Shown: in pieces, positions 27,182-34,850 of the stretch
How the letters are laid out: every line of letters starts with the position of its first letter
Position numbering within the stretch: the first letter of the stretch is position 1
Assembly (NCBI RefSeq): GCF_014649735.1
Contig: NZ_BMTP01000005.1
Span: 124,001 to 188,000, forward strand
Source of the DNA: Streptomyces lavendofoliae
Lineage (GTDB): Bacteria > Actinomycetota > Actinomycetes > Streptomycetales > Streptomycetaceae
Direction: 5' to 3'
DNA length: 64,000 bases
Program-made: the position numbers and the translations under genes
The notes under the pieces: generated by a model
What the model was told of the DNA's origin: nothing
What the model saw: the letters and a program-made list of their open reading frames with translations, nothing else
The model's database searches: none

Positions 27182-28327
27182 TCATCCCGGACGGACGCCG
27201 CTGTGGAGGGGCAGGTGCGTGAGGGACTCCTCGCGGACGTCCTCGCCGGGCCCGGGCGCGTGGATCATCCTGCCGTCGCCCGTGTAGATGCCCACGTGGC
27301 CGGCGTCGGCATGGAAGAACACCAGGTCGCCGGGGCGCAGGTCTTCCGGCGCGACCGGCGTGCCGGCGTACGCCTGCTCCCGGGCGCTACGGGGGAGGTC
27401 GACCCCCGCGGCCCGCCAGGCGGCCTGGGTGAGTCCGGCGCAGTCGTACGAGCTGGGGCCGGTCGCCCCCCATACGTACGGCTTGCCCATCTGGGCCTCG
27501 GCGAAGGCGAGGACCTCGCGGGCCTTGGTGGCGGTGGAGCGGCTGCGGTCGTCACCCCGCCGGTACGGATGCTGCTCCGGCGGCCGGTGCTCCCGCGGCG
27601 GGCGCTCCACGGCCTCCGCCCGGCGGCGGGCGTCCTCCAGCAGGGCCCGCGCCTCGCCGAGCTTGCGCTGCGCGGTCCGCTTGGTGGCGCGGAGGGAGGT
27701 CTGCGAGACGCCGAGCGCCTCCCGCTCGCCCGCCGGGGCGGCCCGCCGGGTCCCCAGGTCGGTGACCGTTCCCCCGGTCCGCTCCGCCCGCGGCTCAGCC
27801 ACCAGCGGCTCATGGGCCGTCAGCGGCTCGGGGGTCACGAGCGGCTCATGGGCCGCCAGCGGCACCGGCTCCATCAGCGGCGCCGGGTCCACCCGCGCGT
27901 GGGGGGCGTCCGCGAACGGCTCCGGCGCGACCGGGCCCGGTCCTTCGGCGCGGTGCGGGGCCGCCGTCCGGCCGGCGAGGGCGCGGCGCGCCCCGTCGGC
28001 CGCCTCCGTACGCCGGGCGGCGTCACCGGCCGTCGTCCCGCCGGCCTCGCGCCGCCGCTGCTGCGCGGCTTCCCCGCTCTTGCCGTACCGCGGGGTCCAC
28101 GTCGCCGTGCCCGCCTGCCGGTAGAGGTCGTCGACCTTTCTCTGTACCTCCTCGACCGTCGGCGTGCGCTCCTGGTCGCCCGACGCACCGGTCGCGGCGG
28201 TCGCGCTCTGTGACGACAGGAGCGTGACCGAGGCGAGGGCGGCTGCCGTCGTGACCCCGACGGCGGGGGAGTGGGCATGCAGGGTCTGCAAGGTGCGCGA
28301 TGCGCGCGGCTTGCGATGCGACGCCAA
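27182..28327 (-). CDS. Secreted NlpC/P60 endopeptidase under c-di-AMP riboswitch
   Basis: Cell-wall hydrolase of 381 residues, paralogous to the NlpC/P60 protein 2 kb away. A signal peptide is followed by a short N-terminal helical part, a Pro/Glu/His-rich middle with AHEPLV and PEPL repeats (about 140-185), a predicted coiled coil (about 200-250), and the NlpC/P60 domain with catalytic Cys in YDCAGLTQAAW and His in AGHVGIYTG. I prefer the TTG at 28327 (MASHRKP). AAGGAG directly abuts the ATG at 28336, which would leave no spacer, but it is 9 nt from the TTG. The ydaO-type riboswitch upstream ties expression to c-di-AMP. Confidence 0.92.
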   Translation of the reverse strand: MASHRKPRASRTLQTLHAHSPAVGVTTAAALASVTLLSSQSATAATGASGDQERTPTVEEVQRKVDDLYRQAGTATWTPRYGKSGEAAQQRRREAGGTTAGDAARRTEAADGARRALAGRTAAPHRAEGPGPVAPEPFADAPHARVDPAPLMEPVPLAAHEPLVTPEPLTAHEPLVAEPRAERTGGTVTDLGTRRAAPAGEREALGVSQTSLRATKRTAQRKLGEARALLEDARRRAEAVERPPREHRPPEQHPYRRGDDRSRSTATKAREVLAFAEAQMGKPYVWGATGPSSYDCAGLTQAAWRAAGVDLPRSAREQAYAGTPVAPEDLRPGDLVFFHADAGHVGIYTGDGRMIHAPGPGEDVREESLTHLPLHSGVRPG

Positions 28328-28344
28328 GGTCGGCATCTCCTTCC

Positions 28345-28525
28345 ATGGTCCGCCTACCGGGTCAGCCGTCGGGTTCGGGCGGAACGGAAGGTGCCCTACG
28401 GCCGTGCCGCGCCCGTGGGGACGGGGGCGCGGGCCGATTCACCTCGGTCGTACGTGGTCGTACGTGTGGGTCCCCGGTTCCGGACCGCCACGGGGGCGGC
28501 ACGGATTCGGCGTGGGCGGTCCGAT
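28345..28525 (-). ncRNA. ydaO-yuaA (c-di-AMP) riboswitch
   Basis: The minus strand contains the family blocks in order: ACGCCGAATCCG, then GGGGACCCA, then GAGGTGAATCGG, and finally GCCCGAACCCG followed by ACGGCTGACCCGGTAGGCG. These match the ydaO core (CGCUGAAUC, GGGGGACCCA, GGGGUGAAUC, GCCCGAAUCCGUCAGCUAACCUCGUAGGCG), and CCGCC/GGCGG closes P1. It ends just before the Shine-Dalgarno of the NlpC/P60 gene. ydaO elements in Streptomyces commonly control cell-wall hydrolase genes, usually turning them off when c-di-AMP binds. Confidence 0.9.
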
Positions 28526-28700
28526 CGGCGTGGATCGCCGATGCGGGAACGGACCGCTTGAGCGAGCACGCTAGCCAACTGTGGTGGTGCTGTGAAGGAT
28601 GATGTTCGATATGCCCGATACGTATTCGTGACCTTGGCGTGATGTCGTCGAATCGGTACGCAGGGTGACGAGTCGGACCTGTTTCCGGTTCGTCCACGGC

Positions 28701-28722
28701 TGTCAGTGGGGCGGCCTAGACT
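28701..28722 (+). promoter_or_regulatory. RecA-NDp/PafBC-type DNA-damage promoter of pcrA
   Basis: TGTCAGTG, 8 nt, TAGACT fits the actinobacterial consensus TTGTCRGTG-N8-TANNNT except for C in place of the first T. The -10 ends 9 nt before the pcrA ATG, which suggests a very short or leaderless transcript. This promoter class is dependent on PafBC and independent of LexA. Confidence 0.7.
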
Positions 28723-28731
28723 CGATAGGCG

Positions 28732-31194
28732 ATGAGCAGCCTCTTTGACGACAGCTTCCTGGCGGACCTCCGGAACCACACCGAGGAGCCCCCGCCGCCG
28801 CCCGAGGACTCCGAGGGCCCCGGGGACGCCCCGGCCGCGGAGGAGGTCCCGCACGACCTCTTCGGCGACCGCTTCGACGTGCCCCCGGCCCGCGACGCCT
28901 ACCACCGCGACGGCGCCCCGCGCACCGTCGTCGACCCCGCCGCGCTGCTGGAGGGGCTGAACGACCAGCAGCGCGCCGCCGTGGTGCACACCGGCTCGCC
29001 GCTGCTCATCGTCGCCGGCGCCGGCTCGGGCAAGACCCGGGTGCTGACCCACCGCATCGCCCACCTGCTGGGGACGCGCCACGTCCACCCCGGGCAGATA
29101 CTGGCGATCACCTTCACCAACAAGGCCGCCGGCGAGATGAAGGAGCGCGTCGAGCAGCTCGTCGGCCCGCGCGCCAACGCCATGTGGGTCATGACCTTCC
29201 ACAGCGCGTGCGTCCGCATCCTGCGCCGCGAGTCGAAGAGGCTCGGCTTCACCTCGTCGTTCTCGATCTACGACGCCGCCGACTCCAAGCGGCTGATGGC
29301 GCTGGTCTGCCGCGACCTGGACCTGGACCCGAAGAAGTTCCCGCCGAAGTCGTTCAGCGCCAAGATCTCGAACCTGAAGAACGAGCTGATCGACGAGGAG
29401 ACCTTCGCCGACCAGGCCGCCGACGGCTTCGAGAAGACCCTGGCCGAGGCGTACCGGATGTACCAGGCGCGGCTGCGCGAGGCCAACGCCCTGGACTTCG
29501 ACGACATCATCATGACGACGGTCCACCTGCTCCAGGCGTTCCCCGACGTCGCCGAGCACTACCGCCGCCGCTTCCGGCACGTCCTGGTCGACGAGTACCA
29601 GGACACCAACCACGCCCAGTACACCCTCGTCCGCGAGCTGGTGGGCACCGGGTACGAGGACCTGGAACCGGCCGAGCTGTGCGTCGTCGGTGACGCCGAC
29701 CAGTCGATCTACGCCTTCCGCGGCGCGACCATCCGCAACATCCTCCAGTTCGAGGAGGACTACCCGGAGGCGACGACCATCCTCCTGGAGCAGAACTACC
29801 GCTCCACGCAGACCATCCTCTCCGCCGCCAACGCCGTCATCGAGCGCAACGAGAGCCGCCGCCCCAAGAACCTGTGGACCAACGCCGGCGAGGGCGCCCG
29901 GATCATCGGGTACGTCGCGGACACCGAGCACGACGAGGCGCAGTTCGTCGCCGACGAGATCGACCGGCTTACGGACGCGGGCGAGGCCAAGGCCGGGGAC
30001 GTCGCGATCTTTTACCGGACGAACGCCCAGTCCCGTGTCTTCGAGGAGATCCTCATCCGCGTCGGCCTGCCGTACAAGGTCGTCGGCGGTGTCCGCTTCT
30101 ACGAGCGCAAGGAGGTCCGCGACGTCCTCGCGTACCTGCGCGTGCTGGCCAACCCCGAGGACAACGTCCCGCTGCGCCGCATCCTCAACGTGCCGAAGCG
30201 GGGGATCGGCGAGCGCGCCGAGGCGATGATCGACGCGCTGGCGCTGCGCGAGCGGATCACCTTCCCGCAGGCGCTGCGCCGGGTCGACGAGGCGTACGGC
30301 ATGGCCGCCCGGTCGGCGAACGCCGTGAAGCGGTTCAACACGCTGATGGAGGAACTCCGCACGATCGTGGACTCGGGCGCGGGTCCCGCGGTGGTCCTGG
30401 AGGCCGTGCTGGAGCGGACCGGGTACCTCGCCGAGCTCCAGGCGTCCACCGACCCGCAGGACGAGACCCGGATCGAGAACCTCCAGGAGCTCGCCGCGGT
30501 CGCCCTCGAGTTCGAGCAGGAGCGCGGCGAGGAGACCGGCACGCTGGCCGAGTTCCTCGAGCAGGTCGCGCTCGTCGCCGACTCCGACCAGATCCCGGAC
30601 GAGGACGAGGAAGGCTCCGGCGTCGTCACGCTGATGACGCTGCACACCGCCAAGGGCCTGGAGTTCCCGGTGGTGTTCCTCACCGGCATGGAGGACGGCG
30701 TGTTCCCGCACATGCGCGCTCTCGGCCAGACCAAGGAGCTGGAGGAGGAGCGGCGCCTGGCGTACGTGGGCATCACCCGCGCGCGCGAGCGGCTCTACCT
30801 GACGCGGTCGACGATGCGCAGCGCGTGGGGGCAGCCCTCGTACAACCCGCCGTCGCGGTTCCTGGAGGAGATCCCCGGCGCGTACCTGGAGTGGAAGCGC
30901 ACGGGCGCGATGGCCAAGCCCGCGGGGCCGACGTCCGGGATCGCGTCGTCGCTGTCCTCGTCGCTGGCGGCCCGATCGCGTTCCGGCGGCCCGTCCGGCT
31001 TCGCCACCCGCCGCTCCACGGACAAGCCGGTGATCTCGCTGGCGGTCGGCGACCGGGTGACGCACGACCAGTTCGGGCTCGGCACGGTCATGGCGGTGAC
31101 GGGCGCGGGCGCGGACGCGCAGGCGACGATCGACTTCGGTGACGAGAAGCCCAAGCGGCTGCTGCTGCGGTACGCGCCGGTCGAGAAGCTGTAG
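28732..31194 (+). CDS. pcrA: ATP-dependent DNA helicase PcrA/UvrD
   Basis: Superfamily 1A 3'-5' helicase of 820 residues for nucleotide excision repair and recombination control. An acidic Pro-rich N-terminal extension of about 75 residues is followed by motif I GAGSGKT (Lys101), motif II VDEYQD (Asp287-Glu288), motif III GDADQSIYAFRGA, motif IV QNYRST, and motifs V/VI TLHTAKGLEF and VGITRARERLYL. The C-terminal tail with DRVTHDQFGLGTVM is the Tudor-like module that contacts RNA polymerase in PcrA. It is orthologous to mycobacterial UvrD1 (Rv0949), and likewise neighbours an M23 peptidase on the opposite strand. Confidence 0.97.
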   Translation: MSSLFDDSFLADLRNHTEEPPPPPEDSEGPGDAPAAEEVPHDLFGDRFDVPPARDAYHRDGAPRTVVDPAALLEGLNDQQRAAVVHTGSPLLIVAGAGSGKTRVLTHRIAHLLGTRHVHPGQILAITFTNKAAGEMKERVEQLVGPRANAMWVMTFHSACVRILRRESKRLGFTSSFSIYDAADSKRLMALVCRDLDLDPKKFPPKSFSAKISNLKNELIDEETFADQAADGFEKTLAEAYRMYQARLREANALDFDDIIMTTVHLLQAFPDVAEHYRRRFRHVLVDEYQDTNHAQYTLVRELVGTGYEDLEPAELCVVGDADQSIYAFRGATIRNILQFEEDYPEATTILLEQNYRSTQTILSAANAVIERNESRRPKNLWTNAGEGARIIGYVADTEHDEAQFVADEIDRLTDAGEAKAGDVAIFYRTNAQSRVFEEILIRVGLPYKVVGGVRFYERKEVRDVLAYLRVLANPEDNVPLRRILNVPKRGIGERAEAMIDALALRERITFPQALRRVDEAYGMAARSANAVKRFNTLMEELRTIVDSGAGPAVVLEAVLERTGYLAELQASTDPQDETRIENLQELAAVALEFEQERGEETGTLAEFLEQVALVADSDQIPDEDEEGSGVVTLMTLHTAKGLEFPVVFLTGMEDGVFPHMRALGQTKELEEERRLAYVGITRARERLYLTRSTMRSAWGQPSYNPPSRFLEEIPGAYLEWKRTGAMAKPAGPTSGIASSLSSSLAARSRSGGPSGFATRRSTDKPVISLAVGDRVTHDQFGLGTVMAVTGAGADAQATIDFGDEKPKRLLLRYAPVEKL

Positions 31195-31219
31195 CGGACC
31201 CGGTCGTACCGGACGGTCC

Positions 31220-32674
31220 CTAGGAGGTCGGGTCGAGGCCGTGGCTGCGCAGCCACGGCAGCGGGTCGATCGCGGCGCCGCCGCCGGGCCGTACCTCGAA
31301 GTGCAGGTGCGGTCCGGTGGAGTTGCCCGAGTTGCCGGAGTAGGCGATCACTTCACCGGCCTTGACCTCGCCGGACCGGATCTTGGTGCTGCTGAGGTGG
31401 CAGTACCAGGTCTCGGTGCCGTCCTCGGCCGTCACGATCGCCATGTTGCCGTACGCGCTGTTCCACTGGGTGCGCACGGTGCCGTCCGTCGCGGCCATGA
31501 CCGGGGTCCCGTACTGGACGGGGAAGTCGATACCGGTGTGCAGGGACATCCAGTTGACGCCGGCCTGACCGTACTGCGCGCTGAGCTGGTGCAGGGCGAC
31601 GGGAAGCGCGAACTTGGGGCGCAGCGCCTCGCGGCGGGCCGCCTCCTCCTCGCGCTTCTTGCGCTCCGCCTCCTGGCGCGCCTTGAGGTCGATGCGCTCC
31701 TGGGTGCGGCTCGCGCGGTCGCCGAAGTCGCGGGCGTCGGCGCTCAGCGCGGCCAGCTGGGTGTCGAGTTCGCTGTTGGCGACGACCGGCTGCACCGCGG
31801 TCGAGTCGGCGGCGGTCACCGCCTTCTCGTCGGCCCTGGCCTCGGCCGCGCCGCTGCCGGTGAGACCGCTGACCGAGGCGGCGGCGATACCGGCGACGCC
31901 CATCACGCAGGCAGAGGGCACGGCGACGGTGAGGAGCGCGGAACGCTTGGCGGGGGTACGGCGCCGGCCCCGGCCGCCGCCACCGCCGGTCGCACCCGCG
32001 CGGCGGGAGGGGCGGGGGGCGACGGGAGTGATCGCGGTCTCGGTGAGGCTCTCGTGCAGGCCCCCGGACTCGGGCTCGTACGCGGTTTCCGGCTCGGGCG
32101 CCGGCTCGGGCTCCGGTTCGGCCGTGGATCCGGGGGTCGCCGGCGTCTCCAAGTGCTGGGGCTCGCCGTGCGGTTCCGGGTGCGTTTCCGGCGCGGGCAG
32201 TTGGTCGGCGGCCGCGTAGTCGTACTGCTCGGGGACGGTGAACGTCTCGGTCGGCGCGGCGGCCTGGTTCCACGCGGTGGCGTCGTAGGCGCCGGTGTCG
32301 AACGCGGCGGCGGCCACGTTCCACTGGCCGGTGGCGTCGTACGTGCTCGCCTCGGTCCAGGCGGCGGAGTCCCACTGTCCGGTGTGTCCGGAGTACTCGG
32401 CGTACCCGGTGGTGTCCGTCGTGGCCCACTGCTGGGTGGCGGTGGTGGCGGTCCACTGCGTGGCGTCGTACTGACCGCTGTGGTCGGCGTAGTAACCGCC
32501 GGTGCCGCCGCTGCTTTCGTAGGTGGTTCCGTAGGTGTCCCCGTAGGTGCCGGGAAGGGCTCCGAACAGAGGATCGGTGGCGAAGCTGCCGGTTTCCTGG
32601 CTGTCGGACTCGGGGCTGCCCGTGGAATAAGCGTCGTCTCCGACGTACCCGGCGTGGGGGTGCTGGTCGTTCAC
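31220..32674 (-). CDS. Membrane-anchored M23 peptidase with repetitive N terminus
   Basis: LytM-type zinc endopeptidase of 484 residues. The first 240 residues are Thr/Tyr/Trp/Gln/Asp-rich with repeated YDAT units and an acidic EPEPEP stretch. A basic segment (RGRRRTPAKR) and a membrane helix near 258-282 follow, then a coiled coil rich in Glu/Lys/Arg (about 310-360), then the M23 domain with zinc ligands in HTGIDFP and HLHFEV. The cleavage target is peptidoglycan cross-bridges. I chose the GTG at 32674 for its GAGAGAG upstream. It corresponds to mycobacterial Rv0950c. Confidence 0.92.
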   Translation of the reverse strand: MNDQHPHAGYVGDDAYSTGSPESDSQETGSFATDPLFGALPGTYGDTYGTTYESSGGTGGYYADHSGQYDATQWTATTATQQWATTDTTGYAEYSGHTGQWDSAAWTEASTYDATGQWNVAAAAFDTGAYDATAWNQAAAPTETFTVPEQYDYAAADQLPAPETHPEPHGEPQHLETPATPGSTAEPEPEPAPEPETAYEPESGGLHESLTETAITPVAPRPSRRAGATGGGGGRGRRRTPAKRSALLTVAVPSACVMGVAGIAAASVSGLTGSGAAEARADEKAVTAADSTAVQPVVANSELDTQLAALSADARDFGDRASRTQERIDLKARQEAERKKREEEAARREALRPKFALPVALHQLSAQYGQAGVNWMSLHTGIDFPVQYGTPVMAATDGTVRTQWNSAYGNMAIVTAEDGTETWYCHLSSTKIRSGEVKAGEVIAYSGNSGNSTGPHLHFEVRPGGGAAIDPLPWLRSHGLDPTS

Positions 32675-32758
32675 CAACTTCTCTCTCGCCTCGGCAGCAG
32701 GACCAGGTCTGGGGTGGCCCCCGGCGACAGGGGACCCAGAGGGAAAGCAGTGGGCGCG

Positions 32759-32788
32759 ACTGTACCCGGCGGTACGCGCAACCGACAA
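32759..32788 (-). promoter_or_regulatory. Promoter of the M23 peptidase gene
   Basis: TTGTCG (-35), 18-nt spacer, TACAGT (-10) gives a good housekeeping-sigma match with an untranslated leader of about 75-80 nt. No riboswitch is recognisable in this leader. Confidence 0.6.
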
Positions 32789-32901
32789 TCTTCCGTGGGT
32801 TTTGGCCCCCGGGGAAACGGGCATTCGGCCGCCTTTCGGCGGAGTGTGGGCAGAGCTTTGGCCCTACGTTCGAGAGATGTTCGACAGCAGGTCGGGTGAT
32901 G

Positions 32902-33735
32902 TCAGGCCACGGCCGCGGAATCGGATGTTCCGGCGGTGGCGGTCCCGTCCCGGTCCAGGGCCTCCCGAACGCCGGTGGCGACCGCGGGGTGCACGGGCAG
33001 CGCGAGATGGCCGATTCCGGTGACGCGTACGTTCCGCGCGATCAGGTCCGGATGCTCGACGCGCGCCGTCTCCACCGGCACCATCCACTGGTCGAGGTCG
33101 CTCCAGATGGCGACGAAGCGCGTGCGGCAGCCGGGCGCCGGCTCGCCGAGCTCCCGCAGTACGGACGAGCCGGGACGCATCTGGCGGACCAGGGGGTGCG
33201 CGCCGGCCAGCGGCGCGACGGTCGTCCCGGAGTGCGGGGTGCCGAGGGTGACCAGGGTGCGTACGCGGCGGTCGCCGCCGAGCCGCTGGACGTAGTAGCG
33301 GGCGATCAGGCCGCCCAGGCTGTGCCCGACCATGTCGACCTCGGGGTGCCCCGTGCGGTCGCAGATCTCCTCGACGTGGCGCCCGAGCAGCTCGGCGGCC
33401 ACGCGGATGTCGCAGGTCAGCAGGGAGTGGTTGAGCGACTCCACCTGGCGCCGCCCGTGCCGCAGGAGGGACCGGCGCAGCAGTACGAACACGGAACGGT
33501 TGTCCGCGAAGCCGTGCAGCAGGACGGTCGGCGGCTGCGGCGGGGCGCCGGAGGGGAGGGATGGGGGAGGCGGGGACCCGGCGGGGCGCGGGCGCCGCTC
33601 GGGTGCGATGCCGGTGGGGTACAGGGCCAGGTGGCCGGCCAGGATCGCGAGTTCCAGGGCGGTGGCCCTGACCAGGGAGGCGGACAACCCTGACGGAAGG
33701 AACGGCAGCAGTTTCCAGGGCAGCAGGACCTTCAC
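32902..33735 (-). CDS. Lipase/triacylglycerol-hydrolase-like alpha/beta hydrolase
   Basis: A 277-residue hydrolase of the class 2 lipase/EstA type. A hydrophobic N-terminal segment (about 3-35) may act as a signal anchor. The oxyanion motif is VLLHGFADNRS, the nucleophile elbow GHSLGG, the acid likely in WSDLDQW and the His in GIGHLALP. The start is GTG, with GGAGG 6 nt upstream; longer frames add an Arg-rich sequence lacking family similarity. The substrate is unknown. It follows the M23 gene's promoter region and is divergent from icmB. Confidence 0.85.
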   Translation of the reverse strand: MKVLLPWKLLPFLPSGLSASLVRATALELAILAGHLALYPTGIAPERRPRPAGSPPPPSLPSGAPPQPPTVLLHGFADNRSVFVLLRRSLLRHGRRQVESLNHSLLTCDIRVAAELLGRHVEEICDRTGHPEVDMVGHSLGGLIARYYVQRLGGDRRVRTLVTLGTPHSGTTVAPLAGAHPLVRQMRPGSSVLRELGEPAPGCRTRFVAIWSDLDQWMVPVETARVEHPDLIARNVRVTGIGHLALPVHPAVATGVREALDRDGTATAGTSDSAAVA

Positions 33736-34028
33736 GGCCGACCTCCGAATCGGGGTGCCGTCCCGGAGGGTGCGATGTGGTCGTACCGCCGCGCCGTGCG
33801 GCTGGCGGCACGGTGATACGACGACCTCGCTGCGGCTCCCTGAGCGATCGTCCCGGGCTTCGTCGGAGCCGATGGGCCGTCCGACGCGGGTACGACGCCT
33901 GGCGAACATGTCCCACGTGTGATTTCCCCCTCCCTGTCCACCGCGAAACGGCCGGTTGCGGGATGCTGTCGATAACGTTCGTTCACCTCCCCGGCATTTA
34001 GGTACGGGGGACGCATGTGGAGGCAGTG

Positions 34029-34442
34029 ATGGGTGTGACCGGTCCGATCCGCGTGGTGGTGGCCAAGCCGGGTCTCGACGGCCACGATCGCGGCGCGAAG
34101 GTGATCGCGCGGGCGCTTCGTGATGCCGGTATGGAGGTCATCTACACGGGCCTGCACCAGACGCCGGAGCAGATCGTGGACACCGCGATCCAGGAGGACG
34201 CCGACGCGATCGGTCTGTCGATCCTGTCGGGCGCCCACAACACCTTGTTCGCGAAGGTGATCGAGCTGCTGAAGGAGCGCGACGCGGAGGACATCAAGGT
34301 GTTCGGCGGCGGGATCATCCCGGACGCCGACATCCCGCCGCTGAAGGAGAAGGGCGTGGCCGAGATCTTCACGCCCGGCGCGACGACGGCCTCGATCGTG
34401 GACTGGGTCAACGCCAACGTCCGCGTCTCCGCCGAGGCGTAA
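34029..34442 (+). CDS. icmB: Isobutyryl-CoA mutase small subunit (B12-binding)
   Basis: Cobalamin-binding subunit of 137 residues of an acyl-CoA mutase. The base-off His-on B12 motif DxHxxG is Asp17-His19-Gly22 (LDGHDRG), with the SILSGAH and VFGGGIIP loops that cradle the nucleotide tail. It pairs with the catalytic IcmA subunit to interconvert isobutyryl-CoA and n-butyryl-CoA, linking valine catabolism to polyketide precursors. No large subunit lies in this window, as in S. coelicolor where icmA is elsewhere. GGAGG lies 5 nt before this ATG, which is why I reject the upstream GTG. Confidence 0.9.
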   Translation: MGVTGPIRVVVAKPGLDGHDRGAKVIARALRDAGMEVIYTGLHQTPEQIVDTAIQEDADAIGLSILSGAHNTLFAKVIELLKERDAEDIKVFGGGIIPDADIPPLKEKGVAEIFTPGATTASIVDWVNANVRVSAEA

Positions 34443-34850
34443 CCCCCGCCGGGCGCTGCGCGTGCCGAGCGGGCGCCGCCCTGTGCGGTGGCCCGCCGCA
34501 CGGGCACGCCCGCGCGGCACCCTTGCCGTCCGCGCCCCGTGGCGGCTCGGCGCCGTTGGCGTTCACGCCCGTCCGGTGCGGTTGCCGTCGGGGGCCGTCG
34601 GCGCCCCGGGCACACCGTCCACGGGAGGGTGACGGGGGCGGAGGCGGGGGGGTGCTCGGACGTAGGACGAGCGAAGCGAGAGCCCCCGCACCCCCGCCGC
34701 AGGGCCCCGGCTTCCGGCACCGCATCACCGGCGCGAGCCGGTCCCCGCACCCCCGCCGCAGGGCCCCGGCTTCCGGCACCGCATCACCGGCGCCGGCCAA
34801 TTCCCCGGCACCCGCTCCCGCGCCACCGCACCGCCGGCGCCGGCCGGGGG
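34443..34850. other. Convergent intergenic region with repeats
   Basis: No credible gene on either strand. The left part is GC-rich filler. A long imperfect hairpin is possible around 34648-34697, with GGGGGGTGC and GCACCCCC arms and a GACGAGCGAAGCGAGAG loop. The right part is dominated by a long direct repeat. Confidence 0.7.
34684..34793. repeat. 51-bp exact direct repeat
   Basis: Copies at 34684-34734 and 34743-34793 are identical over 51 bp and separated by 8 bp. They lie between the stop codons of icmB and the DUF5691 gene. No terminal inverted repeats or coding capacity are seen. Confidence 0.92.

Noticed and set aside
32862..32890. Two GTTCGA motifs as a LexA box
   Set aside because: They are direct rather than inverted repeats and do not fit the CGAAC-N4-GTTCG operator.
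32675..32900. Possible riboswitch in the M23 peptidase leader
   Set aside because: A normal promoter (TTGTCG-N18-TACAGT) leaves only about 75-80 nt of leader, which is too short for a ydaO element, and no family block is present.
33950..34000. GTCGATAA near icmB, resembling a WhiG-type -10
   Set aside because: No TAAA at the required 15-nt spacing; GAAA lies at 19 nt.
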